DNA of 64,000 bases, taken from Erythrobacter aurantius (GTDB lineage Bacteria; Pseudomonadota; Alphaproteobacteria; Sphingomonadales; Sphingomonadaceae). Shown one piece after another: positions 27,840 through 35,932 of the stretch. The notes under the pieces are model-generated. The model did no database searches, was not told the origin of the DNA, and worked only from the letters and a program-made list of their open reading frames with translations. Both the position numbers and the translations under genes were made by a program. Position 1 is the first letter of the stretch; the number at the start of each line of letters is the position of its first letter. Where the stretch lies: NCBI RefSeq assembly GCF_023823125.1, contig NZ_CP090949.1, forward strand, positions 372,001 through 436,000. The letters run 5' to 3'.

Positions 27840-27891
27840 TAACAGCTCTTGTTAGGCCCCGGGCCGCAAAGCAAGAAAAGAAACCGGGGCC
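27840..27891 (+). promoter_or_regulatory. Two adjacent inverted repeats in the leader of the M23 gene
   Basis: TAACA-gctct-TGTTA (27840-27854) is followed at once by GGCCCCGG (27855-27862) and its exact complement CCGGGGCC (27884-27891) around a purine-rich 21-base loop. The second stem ends 3 bases before the TTG start at 27895. No U-run follows, so a classic terminator is unlikely. A translational or transcript-stability element is inferred. Confidence 0.45.
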
Positions 27892-27894
27892 GTC

Positions 27895-29079
27895 TTGTCA
27901 GAAAATTCAACGTCACGTCCTTGGGTTGAGAGGCTGCGCGAGTGGTTTCCCGACCGCGAGTTTTTCATGCGGTCCCAGGGACAGGTTCGCTTCATCAAGA
28001 TCTCTTCGCGGATGCAGATGGGTGCTGCTGCGGCCGCTGCCGTTCTCGCTCTGGGCTGGGCTGGCTCCATGGGGGTCATGGCGTGGAACAACTACGTCGC
28101 TGAATCGAACATCGCTTCTTTCCAAGCGGAAAAAGCCCGGGTGGCCAGCACGCAAGAGCGGCTCAAGGCCTATGGTGACAACATCGACTCAGTGGTTGAA
28201 GACCTGAAGGCGCGGCAGGAAACGCTCGATGCGCTGGTCGAGATGCTTCCCGAAGATATTCAGGCGGTTGATACCAATGTGACCGATTCCCGCGAGGAAG
28301 CGGCAGAGACGGTTGAGAAAGTCGGCGCCTACTTCCCGCAGGCTCGTGGTCTTGCCGAAGTCGAAGCACGCCAGCTCGCCTTCGTCGAGAACATGACCCG
28401 CTATGCCGACTGGCGCGCGGCTCGCGCAGAGCGCGCTTTGCGGATGCTCAACCTCGATCCGCAAGCGATGGAGCGCGCAACCCGGGACGATGTGCGGGCA
28501 GCCATGGGTGGTCCGCTCGAGATTCTTGCAACATCCGCCGACGGTTCGCTTGATCCCCGCTTCGAACGGCTGGGCCTGAGCCTTGCGCGCATGTCCGCTC
28601 TGGAACTGGCGCTAGATGGTGTCCCGCAGATCGCCCCGGCGGCAGACCAGCGCATCACTTCGGCTTTCGGCTACCGCCGGGATCCCTTCACCCGCCGTGC
28701 GGCAATGCACAGCGGGATCGATTTCAAAGGCCCTCTCGGTTCGCCGATCTACGCTGCCGCGATGGGTCAGGTTTCCTTCGCCGGGTGGAAATCCGGTTAC
28801 GGCAAGTGCGTGGATATCAGCCACCCCAACGGCATGATGACCCGTTACGCGCACTTGTCGCGGATCGACGTGGCAGTGGGGCAGTCCATCGATGCGGGCG
28901 AGACCTTGGGTGGTCTTGGCAGCACCGGACGGTCTACAGGTCCGCACCTGCATTTCGAAGTTCGTATCAATGGCCGCGCGGTCAATCCGCGCCCGTTTCT
29001 GGAGGCCGCCCCCGATGTTCTCAAAGAAGCCCGCGGATCGAACGCAATCCGTTCCAACTCCCCCCGCACCCGCGACTAA
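27895..29079 (+). CDS. M23 metallopeptidase with N-terminal membrane anchor and coiled coil
   Basis: 394 residues. Cytoplasmic N-terminus, one membrane helix (about 43-63), coiled-coil periplasmic stalk (about 70-190), then a complete LytM domain (about 255-375): FGYRRDPFTRR, HSGIDF, YAHLSRI and HLHFEV supply all zinc ligands. An active peptidoglycan endopeptidase at the inner membrane is expected. The start is TTG 27895, since no ATG or GTG lies between the upstream stop (27853) and there, and a convincing Shine-Dalgarno is missing. The bactofilin gene follows by 16 bases, a pairing common in alphaproteobacteria and linked to cell-shape control. Confidence 0.93.
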   Translation: MSENSTSRPWVERLREWFPDREFFMRSQGQVRFIKISSRMQMGAAAAAAVLALGWAGSMGVMAWNNYVAESNIASFQAEKARVASTQERLKAYGDNIDSVVEDLKARQETLDALVEMLPEDIQAVDTNVTDSREEAAETVEKVGAYFPQARGLAEVEARQLAFVENMTRYADWRAARAERALRMLNLDPQAMERATRDDVRAAMGGPLEILATSADGSLDPRFERLGLSLARMSALELALDGVPQIAPAADQRITSAFGYRRDPFTRRAAMHSGIDFKGPLGSPIYAAAMGQVSFAGWKSGYGKCVDISHPNGMMTRYAHLSRIDVAVGQSIDAGETLGGLGSTGRSTGPHLHFEVRINGRAVNPRPFLEAAPDVLKEARGSNAIRSNSPRTRD

Positions 29080-29095
29080 TTCCCGAGGACGCAGC

Positions 29096-29488
29096 ATGGC
29101 CCAAGGCAGCTCTACTTTTTCGGTTTTCGGTTCCGATGTCGTCATCACTGGAGACATCAGCGCCTCGGTTGACCTGCATATCGACGGCAAGGTCGATGGT
29201 GACATCAAATGCGCTTCGCTAGTCCAAGGTGAGTCCAGCGTAATCAACGGCGCTGTGACGGCAGAGAGCGCGCGCATGTCGGGCCGGGTGAAGGGTTCGA
29301 TCACAGCCAAGGAGCTTGTGATCCTCAAGAGCGCCAAGATCGAAGGCGACGTGCATTACGATGCGCTGACGATCGAACATGGCGCTCAGGTGGACGGGCG
29401 GTTTTCGCCCAATTCCCAGCGTCAGGCCGGGGCTTCTTTGTCGAAGCCTTCGGGCAGCTCCGATCCCCAGCTGCAGATCGCAAACTAA
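29096..29488 (+). CDS. Bactofilin (polymer-forming cytoskeletal protein)
   Basis: 130 residues. The middle is a right-handed beta-helix with the bactofilin rhythm: STFSVFGSDVVITGDISA, IDGKVDGDIKC, INGAVTAESARMSGRVKG, KIEGDVHYDALTIEHGAQ, then a disordered Ser/Pro tail. Bactofilins self-assemble into membrane-associated filaments that localise wall enzymes. ATG 29096 is 7 bases after a GAGGA Shine-Dalgarno; the longer open frame overlapping the M23 gene is a shadow. Together with that M23 peptidase it probably forms a two-gene operon. Confidence 0.95.
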   Translation: MAQGSSTFSVFGSDVVITGDISASVDLHIDGKVDGDIKCASLVQGESSVINGAVTAESARMSGRVKGSITAKELVILKSAKIEGDVHYDALTIEHGAQVDGRFSPNSQRQAGASLSKPSGSSDPQLQIAN

Positions 29489-29502
29489 TCTTACCGCCTC
29501 CG

Positions 29503-29565
29503 GGCGGCCTCAGAGAGCTTCGGCGCACGCCGCTTGTTGGCGGCCTCAAAGAACTTCGGCGCGCA
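29503..29565. repeat. Imperfect direct repeat at the fadD 3' end
   Basis: Copy A at 29503-29527 and copy B at 29539-29565 share about 22 of 25 positions (core GGCGGCCTCA, then CTTCGGCGC). Copy B contains the fadD stop codon and its last few codons. Copy A lies beyond the stop in the 57-base gap to the bactofilin gene. It looks like a short tandem duplication, unit about 36 bases. Confidence 0.7.
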
Positions 29566-31246
29566 GGGCCTTACGATCTAGCTTGCCGATGATCGTGCGC
29601 GGCAGGCTTTCGCGGATCACCACCTGATCGACGCGCTCGTGCTTGCCGATCCGTTTGTTGAGCCACGCCTTCAACGTGTCGCCATCAACTGTGCCTGATC
29701 CTTCATTGAGCGTGACGTAGGCCCGCGGGACTTCGCCGCGATATTCCTCGGGCACGCCGATCACCAGCGCCTCTTTGACGGCCGCGTGCTTCAGGATCAC
29801 ATCCTCGACCACGCTCGGAAAGACCTTGAAGCCGCCGACAGCGATCATGTCCTTGATCCGGTCGACAATGCTCAGGAAGCCGTCTTCGTCCATCACTGCG
29901 ACATCGCCGGTGCGAAGGTATTTCTTGTTACCGCGCGTAACAAACACGTCGGCATCGGTTTCCGGGCGATTCCAGTACCCGCGCATCACTTGCGGACCAT
30001 GGATTGCAAGTTCGCCCGGTTGGCCTTCCGGCGCGAGCCTGGTGGGGTCTTCCTTGTCGAGCAGCACGATTTCCGTGCCCGGAACCAGTTGCCCGATGGT
30101 GCCACGCTTGCGTGTGCCCGCATAGGGATTGACCGAGACCACGCCGGAGCTTTCAGTCAGGCCATAACCTTCGACCAGCCGGACGCCGGTTACCGCTTCG
30201 AACTTCTCATGCACCGGGGCGGGCATCGGCGCGCCGCCTGAAATGCAGACCTTGAGGCTCGACAGGTCGGTCTTCGCAAGGTCCGGGTGATCGAGCAGAG
30301 CCTGAAACATCGTCGGCACGCCGGGAAATCCGGTGGTGCGATATTTCTGGATCGTCTTGAGCACTTGCGCCGCATCAAAGCGCGGTACCATCGCGATGGA
30401 GGCACCAGCGGCAACCGCATGATTGAGCAGCGCGGTGTTGGCGAAGACGTGGAAGAACGGCAGAGCGCCCATGAAGACTTCCGTGGACGGATCTTCGAAG
30501 GGATTGATCGAGGCCACTTGTTGCGCATTCTGGGTCAACTGGCTGTGGCCCAGCATCGCGCCCTTGGGTCGACCGGTCGTGCCGCCGGTGTATTGCAGCA
30601 GGGCGAGGTCTTCGTGCGTCACCTTTGGCAACGGGAAAGTTCGGCCTTCAAGCCACGATGTCCAATTGCAATCCGCCAGCATGTCGCTCCACATGCGGAT
30701 TGGCTGGCCCTCTCCACCGTAGGAAACGTCGGCAATCTGGCTGCGCTTGAGCAGCTTCAGCGCCAGACCCTTGTACCATGGCAACATCTCGGCAAGGCTG
30801 CCGACCACCAGTGTTTCCAGCGGCGAGGCTTCCAACACCTGTGCTGCCGTGGAGTAGAGTTCCGGCACGTCGAGTGTGACCAGCAGACGGGTCCCGCTGT
30901 CCTCGACTTGCCACGCCAGTTCCTCGACCGAATAGAGCGGTGAGAAATTCACCACCACCGCTCCAGCCATCATCGCGCCGTAATAGGCCGATGCGTAAAT
31001 CGGGACATTGGGCAGGAACAGGCCAACCCGGTCTCCCGGCTTGATTCCCATTTCCACCAGACCCAGCGCAAATTCCAGCGCATCCTGATGGATCTGACCG
31101 TAAGTGTATGTCCGCCCGAGGAAATGCAGGAACGGCGCATCTGGATTCTTGCGTACCGCGTTTTCCAGCAATTCAGGCAGCGTCATTAAGGGAAATGACG
31201 TGTCCCAAGGGGTAGGGTGATGATACGGGGGCGTATTGACACTCAT
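29546..31246 (-). CDS. fadD: Long-chain fatty-acid-CoA ligase
   Basis: 566 residues, ANL superfamily. Activates fatty acids through an acyl-adenylate. ATP-binding P-loop LLQYTGGTTGRPKGAML, then EGYGLTESSGVVSVNP, GELAIHGPQVMRGYWNRP, YLRTGDVAVMDEDG, the hinge IVDRIKDMIAVGGFKV and the catalytic lysine region PRTIIGKLDRKAL. Start ATG 31246 (MSVNTPPYHHP) chosen over an open frame reaching 31288. It is convergent with the bactofilin gene. The 167-base gap upstream contains the trcR terminator and no gene. Confidence 0.95.
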   Translation of the reverse strand: MSVNTPPYHHPTPWDTSFPLMTLPELLENAVRKNPDAPFLHFLGRTYTYGQIHQDALEFALGLVEMGIKPGDRVGLFLPNVPIYASAYYGAMMAGAVVVNFSPLYSVEELAWQVEDSGTRLLVTLDVPELYSTAAQVLEASPLETLVVGSLAEMLPWYKGLALKLLKRSQIADVSYGGEGQPIRMWSDMLADCNWTSWLEGRTFPLPKVTHEDLALLQYTGGTTGRPKGAMLGHSQLTQNAQQVASINPFEDPSTEVFMGALPFFHVFANTALLNHAVAAGASIAMVPRFDAAQVLKTIQKYRTTGFPGVPTMFQALLDHPDLAKTDLSSLKVCISGGAPMPAPVHEKFEAVTGVRLVEGYGLTESSGVVSVNPYAGTRKRGTIGQLVPGTEIVLLDKEDPTRLAPEGQPGELAIHGPQVMRGYWNRPETDADVFVTRGNKKYLRTGDVAVMDEDGFLSIVDRIKDMIAVGGFKVFPSVVEDVILKHAAVKEALVIGVPEEYRGEVPRAYVTLNEGSGTVDGDTLKAWLNKRIGKHERVDQVVIRESLPRTIIGKLDRKALRAEVL

Positions 31247-31358
31247 GTCAGTAACAATGACGCAAGCCCGGCTTTCGCACAAGCGCAAGCTGATGCGCTA
31301 ATGCGAATTTTTTGCAGCATCGCTTGCGGCGAGCAGGTCAAGCGCCATTCGCACACGC

Positions 31359-31393
31359 AAAAAGGGCGCCGGATGGTGGTCCGACGCCCTTTC
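31359..31393 (-). terminator. Rho-independent terminator of trcR
   Basis: On the minus strand a stem with arms CGTCGGA/TCCGGCG, extended by AAAGGG and CCCTTT, closes a short loop and is followed by a TTTTT run (plus-strand A-run 31359-31363). It lies 20 bases after the trcR stop. Confidence 0.85.
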
Positions 31394-31413
31394 GATATCA
31401 CGTCTTTTGGACT

Positions 31414-32181
31414 TTATTCGCGCGTGTCTTCTTCAGATTTCTCTTCCGGGAAGACAGGGGCCGGCTCTTCGATGCCGGCCGCTTCAGCCTCGCGCTTGCG
31501 GGCCAGCCATGCTTCGGCTTCGGCTTCCTGGGCGGCTTCAGCTGCAGCCTTTGCGTTGGCGTCACGCTCGGCACGCAGTTCCTCGATCAGCTTGTCCTTG
31601 TCAGAACGGCCGTCGATGCCTTCCACTGCCTCTGCCTCTTCGGTCACGCCAGCGCGCTTGGCAGCCTTTGCGACAACCGCGTCAAGCTCGCGCTGCGAAC
31701 ACAGGCCCAGCGTCACCGGGTCCTTGGGCTGGATGTTCTGGATGTTCCAGTGGCTGCGCTCGCGGATCGCGCCGATGGTGTTGCGCGTCGTGCCGATCAG
31801 CTTGGAGATTTGCGCGTCCGACACTTCGGGATGGTTACGCAGGATCCAGGCGATGCCGTCGGGCTTGTCCTGACGCTTGGACACCGGGGTGTAGCGCGGA
31901 CCCTTGGTGCGGGTCACCTCGACCGGAGCCTTGTGCATCTTGAGCGAGTATGAGGCATCGTTCTGCCCCTTTTCGATCTCTTCCAGCGTCAGTTCGCCGG
32001 CATGCACCGGATCACGACCGGTGTATTTGCTGCCTGCCAGATCATCGGCCATTGCCTGCACTTCGAGAATGTGAAGACCGCAGAATTCCGCGATCTGCTC
32101 GAACGACAGGCCGGTGTGGTCAACCAGCCAGGTGGCGGTGGCGTGCGGCATCAGCGGCTTGGGCTGATCCTTGATTGCCAT
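31414..32181 (-). CDS. trcR: Cell-cycle transcriptional regulator TrcR (DUF1013)
   Basis: 255 residues. The DUF1013 core (about 1-160) includes MPHATATWLVDHTGLSFEQI and IAEFCGLHILEVQAMADD (a helix-turn-helix), then GIAWILRNHPEVSDAQIS and LIGTTRNTIGAIRERSHW, a second DNA-binding-like helical pair. A Glu/Ala-rich tail follows. Alphaproteobacterial TrcR associates with RNA polymerase and controls cell-cycle genes. ATG 32181 sits after a GGAGATTTCCCC Shine-Dalgarno. Monocistronic, bounded by terminators on both sides. Confidence 0.93.
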   Translation of the reverse strand: MAIKDQPKPLMPHATATWLVDHTGLSFEQIAEFCGLHILEVQAMADDLAGSKYTGRDPVHAGELTLEEIEKGQNDASYSLKMHKAPVEVTRTKGPRYTPVSKRQDKPDGIAWILRNHPEVSDAQISKLIGTTRNTIGAIRERSHWNIQNIQPKDPVTLGLCSQRELDAVVAKAAKRAGVTEEAEAVEGIDGRSDKDKLIEELRAERDANAKAAAEAAQEAEAEAWLARKREAEAAGIEEPAPVFPEEKSEEDTRE

Positions 32182-32194
32182 GGGGAAATCTCCG

Positions 32195-32229
32195 TAAAAA
32201 TGTAAAGGGCCGCCCCTTTCGGAGCGGCC
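32195..32229 (-). terminator. Rho-independent terminator of the GT4/phosphoesterase unit
   Basis: Minus-strand hairpin with arms GGCCGC and GCGGCC (32208-32229), followed by CTTTACATTTTTACG. It lies 51 bases past the glycosyltransferase stop and 26 bases before the trcR start codon, so trcR needs its own promoter very near or within the hairpin region. An overlapping alternative stem (GCCCC.../...GGGGC, 32212-32246) is also possible. Confidence 0.75.
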
Positions 32230-32280
32230 GTTGCGAAGGGGCAGATAGGCCAAATTGGCCGCCACGGCAAGGAAAAGAGC

Positions 32281-33402
32281 CTATATCGCAGGCGCGGTGC
32301 GCAAGGAGACGCATTCTTCCTCTTCCAGCGCCACCAGCCCTTCGAGAAATTGCCGGGTCGCAGCCTCCCACGAAAACGCCGCGCCAGCCGCCGCGCACGC
32401 GCTCCTCTCACAATAGCGGGCGGCGTCGATGGCGCGGGCGAGATCTTCGGACATCGCCCCAACGTTGTCGGTCACGATATCGAGCGGGCCGGGGACAGGA
32501 TAGGCTGCCACCGGGGTTCCGCAGGCCAGCGCCTCAATCATGACGAGGCCGAAAGTGTCGGTCTTGCTCGGAAAGACAAAGATATCGGCACCAGCGTAGA
32601 AGCCAGCGAGTTCGACCCCGCTGCGCTTGCCCATGAAGCGTGCGTCGGGAAATTTCGCCTCCAGCGAAGCGCGCGCCGGGCCGTCGCCAACGACGACTTT
32701 AGTGCCGGGATATTCGCAGGTGAGAAACGCCTCGATGTTCTTTTCGACCGCGATCCGCCCGACATAAAGCAAGATCGGCCCTTCGAGCCCGTCATATTCC
32801 GGCGGGCGCGACGCATCGGGCGAAAAGCAGGACAGGTCCACCCCCCGGCTCCAATGGTTGAGCTGGGTCAAACCCCGTTCACGCAACTGCTGCCGGATCG
32901 ATTCGGTTGCCACCATGATCCGTTGCGCCGGTCGATGGAACCAGCGGATATAGCGCCAGAACCAGCTCGCCGGGAGGCCGGTGCGCCGAGCGAGATAGTC
33001 GGGGAACTGGGTGTGGTAGGCGGTGGTGAATGGCACCTTGCGGCTGACGCAATATCGCCGGGCGGCAAAGCCAAGCGGCCCTTCGGTCGCGATATGCACC
33101 GCGTCCGGCCCGATCCGCGCAAGCTTTCGGCCAACCGAACCCGGAGCCGTCAACGCCAGCCGGATCTCAGGATAGGTGGGGGCTGGAAAGGACCGATATT
33201 GCTCGGGAGAGATGATGGTGACGTCGTGCCCCCATTGGCGAAGAATATCGCATGTGGTGGAGAGCGTGCGCACCACTCCGTTGACCTGCGGGAACCAGGC
33301 ATCGGTGACGATCGCGATCGACTGCGGCTCGGAACCGCCGCGATTGCCTGCAAACGGGTTCGGGCAATCAAAAGCCGCGGTGATGGCGGTCTGCCGGTTC
33401 AC
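32281..33402 (-). CDS. GT4-family glycosyltransferase, possibly membrane glycolipid-forming
   Basis: 373 residues, GT-B fold. N-terminal IAIVTDAWFPQVNGVVRTL, HIATEGPLGFAAR and FTTAYHTQFPDYLARR, then LLYVGRIAVEKNIEAFL, KVVVGDGPARASL, FVFPSKTDTFGLVMIEALA (E-x7-E) and GPLDIV. This pattern matches the mannosyl/glycolipid GT group that includes SqdX-like and MgtA-like enzymes. The start is GTG 33402, overlapping the phosphoesterase stop (GTGA) with AGAGGCAGC before it, so the two are translationally coupled and probably act on one envelope lipid. Confidence 0.9.
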   Translation of the reverse strand: MNRQTAITAAFDCPNPFAGNRGGSEPQSIAIVTDAWFPQVNGVVRTLSTTCDILRQWGHDVTIISPEQYRSFPAPTYPEIRLALTAPGSVGRKLARIGPDAVHIATEGPLGFAARRYCVSRKVPFTTAYHTQFPDYLARRTGLPASWFWRYIRWFHRPAQRIMVATESIRQQLRERGLTQLNHWSRGVDLSCFSPDASRPPEYDGLEGPILLYVGRIAVEKNIEAFLTCEYPGTKVVVGDGPARASLEAKFPDARFMGKRSGVELAGFYAGADIFVFPSKTDTFGLVMIEALACGTPVAAYPVPGPLDIVTDNVGAMSEDLARAIDAARYCERSACAAAGAAFSWEAATRQFLEGLVALEEEECVSLRTAPAI

Positions 33403-34319
33403 GCTGCCTCTCGTTCGCGGGGGGCTTCCGCATGGCCAGCGGAATCCTCCACTACACCGCGTTGGCGATCCGCGACGACATCGGCCCAATGCAGGATTTC
33501 CATCCTTCCGTCGAAGTGCTCGACCAATGCATTGCAGCCTTCCACCCAGTCGCCGTCGTTCCAGTATTCCACACTTCGGCCTTGGTGTTCGAAGCGGCGG
33601 AATTCAGCGGTGTGGATGTGGCCGCAAACAACGCCATCGACCCCGCGCTCTCCGGCGGCGCGGGCCACGACCTCCTCGTACTGGCCGATGAATTCGACGG
33701 CGTTCTTGACCTTGTGCTTGGCCGCCTTCGACAGTGACCAATACGGCTTGCCAAGCGCCTTGCGCACCGTGTTGACGACAACATTCAGGCGCATGACGGT
33801 ATGATACGCCCAATCGCCGACGAATGCGAGCCAGCGTTGTGACAGCATGACGGCATCGAATTCATCGCCATGCAGCACCATCAGGCGGCGCCCGTCAGCT
33901 GTGTCATGGAACGCGGCACGGCGGATCTCTATCCCGCCGAAGTTCAATCCCGTGAACTGTCGGAACATCTCGTCGTGATTGCCGGGGATATAGATGATCC
34001 GCGTCCCGCGCTTTGCCCGCTTGAGCACGCGCCAGACGATATCGTTGTGCTCCGCCGGCCAGTAGAACTTCTTCTTGAGCCGCCAGCCATCGATGATGTC
34101 GCCCACCAGATACATCGTTTCGCTGTCGGTGCGGTCGAGGAAGTCGATCAACATTTCGGCGTTGCAGCCGCGCGTGCCGAGGTGGACGTCGCTGATCCAT
34201 ATCGTGCGATAGCGCCGCCGCTCGACCCCCTCCGGCTCCGGCCGTGCAGGCGGGCGCAGTGGCAGATTGGCGACCTTGTCGATATCCCGCGGTAGATCAG
34301 ACAACATAAAACCGTTCAT
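33399..34319 (-). CDS. LpxH-like metallophosphoesterase
   Basis: 306 residues, calcineurin-like fold. Metal motifs in order: ISDVHLGTRG, LVGDIIDGW, IPGNHDEMFR, LHGDEFD and CGHIHTAEFR. The family is annotated UDP-2,3-diacylglucosamine diphosphatase-like, but this type with extra helices (about residues 160-230) is also found outside lipid A synthesis. ATG 34319 follows a GAGGAC Shine-Dalgarno. Coupled to the downstream glycosyltransferase. The 144-base gap upstream holds no gene. Confidence 0.88.
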   Translation of the reverse strand: MNGFMLSDLPRDIDKVANLPLRPPARPEPEGVERRRYRTIWISDVHLGTRGCNAEMLIDFLDRTDSETMYLVGDIIDGWRLKKKFYWPAEHNDIVWRVLKRAKRGTRIIYIPGNHDEMFRQFTGLNFGGIEIRRAAFHDTADGRRLMVLHGDEFDAVMLSQRWLAFVGDWAYHTVMRLNVVVNTVRKALGKPYWSLSKAAKHKVKNAVEFIGQYEEVVARAAGERGVDGVVCGHIHTAEFRRFEHQGRSVEYWNDGDWVEGCNALVEHFDGRMEILHWADVVADRQRGVVEDSAGHAEAPREREAA

Positions 34320-34463
34320 GGGGCGTCCTCGGACCTTCTTGCTCGGTCCGCATCCCATGACAGGGCAATGTTACAGGCGATTCACAGGCCCGTTACGGTT
34401 TAGAGAAAATGCGCGCGCTTGTGACAGCGAAGTGACGCAATTTCGTCAGAAGGCCACGAACGC

Positions 34464-35486
34464 TCAATCGCCAGCGACTTCGAGCATGATCTTGCCGATA
34501 TGCTCCCCGGCTTCCATCCGCGCATGGGCAGCGGCGGCATCGGCAAGTGCGAAGGTCTGGTCCATCACCGGAGCAAGCTCGCCATTGGTGAACAAAGGCC
34601 AGGCGTTGATCGCAATTTCATCGGCCAAAGCGGCCTTGAACGCGTCCGAGCGCGGTCGCAGGGTTGACCCTGTCAGCGTGAGCCGCCGCATCATCACCAT
34701 CGGCATGAACAGCTCGGCCTTGGCCCCGCCCAGCACCGCGATGGTTACATGCCGCCCGTCTTCGGCGAGGCATTGCAGGTTGCGCGGCACGTAATCGCCC
34801 GAAACCATGTCGAGCACGATGTTGACTCCCGCCCCGCCAGTATGCGCCCTCACCGCTTCGACGAAATCAGCCTCGCGATAGTTGATCGCGAGGTCGGCTC
34901 CGATTGACCGGGCGGCTGCGCATTTCTCTTCATCGCCGCAGGTCACGATCACTTCCAGCCCGAACGCCTTGGCCAGCATGATTGCCATCGTGCCGATGCC
35001 CGAAGTGCCGCCGTGCACCAGCAATCGCTCGCCATCGCGCGCGTAGCCGCGTTCAAAGACATTGTGCCACACGGTGAACAGCGTTTCAGGCAACGCCGCC
35101 GCAGTTATCAGCTCCATCCCGTCGGGAACGGGCAGGCAATGCTGCCACGGCGCGGTGCAATATTCGGCATAGCCGCCACCCGGAGTGAGCGCAGCGACCC
35201 TCTGCCCCAACATTTCGGCGGGCACTTCAGCCCCGATGCCGACGACTTGACCTGCGACTTCCAACCCCAGAATTGGCGATGCACCAGGAGGTGGCGGGTA
35301 AAGGCCGGCGCGCTGTGCGCAATCGGGCCGGTTCACTCCGGCATAAGCCACGCGGATCAGCACATCATGATCGCCGGGAGCAGGCGTATCGACAGTTCCC
35401 CTCTCAAGCACCCCCGGCCCACCCGGAGCGGCAAAGCCGATGGCTTGCATCGTCTCCGGAATGTGAGGTGTATCTGATCGACCCAT
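34464..35486 (-). CDS. NAD(P)H-quinone oxidoreductase (PIG3/zeta-crystallin type)
   Basis: 340 residues, zinc-independent MDR. N-terminal GroES-like domain (VAYAGVNRPDCAQRAGLYPP, LGLEVAGQVVGIG), then a Rossmann domain with LLVHGGTSGIGTMAIMLAK and NYREADFVEAV. Reduces quinones with NADPH. The first 41 residues of the open frame are discarded: ATG 35486 (MGRSDTPHIPE) has an AGGGGG Shine-Dalgarno. Divergent from the small DUF1192 gene. Confidence 0.94.
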   Translation of the reverse strand: MGRSDTPHIPETMQAIGFAAPGGPGVLERGTVDTPAPGDHDVLIRVAYAGVNRPDCAQRAGLYPPPPGASPILGLEVAGQVVGIGAEVPAEMLGQRVAALTPGGGYAEYCTAPWQHCLPVPDGMELITAAALPETLFTVWHNVFERGYARDGERLLVHGGTSGIGTMAIMLAKAFGLEVIVTCGDEEKCAAARSIGADLAINYREADFVEAVRAHTGGAGVNIVLDMVSGDYVPRNLQCLAEDGRHVTIAVLGGAKAELFMPMVMMRRLTLTGSTLRPRSDAFKAALADEIAINAWPLFTNGELAPVMDQTFALADAAAAHARMEAGEHIGKIMLEVAGD

Positions 35487-35608
35487 CGTGCAAACCCCCT
35501 GTGTGCGTTGCGGTTCACGCATTCCCCGGTGCGTTTTCGCAATTGCGGCCCGCAAATAGCCACCATGCGCATTGACAGCAAGCGGGCAGTCTTGCGATGT
35601 TCCTCCCA

Positions 35609-35812
35609 ATGGATGACGAGAATCTTCCGCGCCCGAAAGGCGATGCCGCCAGCCTGCTGGCCGGTGAGGATCTCTCCCCCTATTCCCAGGACGAATTGAC
35701 GGACCGGATCGCCTTGCTCGAGGCCGAGATCGCTCGGGTCAAATCGCACCGCGACAAGGCGGCAGCGCATCGTGCGGCAGCTGACGCGCTGTTCGGCAGG
35801 CCCGGCACATGA
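35609..35812 (+). CDS. DUF1192 family small protein
   Basis: 67 residues: MDDENLPRPKG, then SPYSQDELTDRIALLEAEI and ARVKSHRDKAAAHRAAADAL, which match the short helical DUF1192 proteins of alphaproteobacteria. Function unknown; likely a small coiled coil. ATG 35609 preferred over 35597 because family members begin MDD. Confidence 0.88.
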   Translation: MDDENLPRPKGDAASLLAGEDLSPYSQDELTDRIALLEAEIARVKSHRDKAAAHRAAADALFGRPGT

Positions 35813-35932
35813 ATCGGGCCGCGCACCTCACTTCGGATTCGCAATCGTTTACGCATTCCCCATATAGTTTGCAGATCCTCTCCATCGCTCCGTTTCCCGG
35901 AGCACCGTTCGCCCCCCAATAGAGACACGCTC

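Noticed and set aside
29493..29506. CCGCC-TCCG-GGCGG stem between bactofilin and fadD as a terminator
   Set aside because: Only five pairs and no T-run on either strand; too weak to call.
32350..33804. 484-codon plus-strand open frame across the glycosyltransferase/phosphoesterase genes
   Set aside because: It crosses two well-supported opposite-strand genes and has no recognisable domain.
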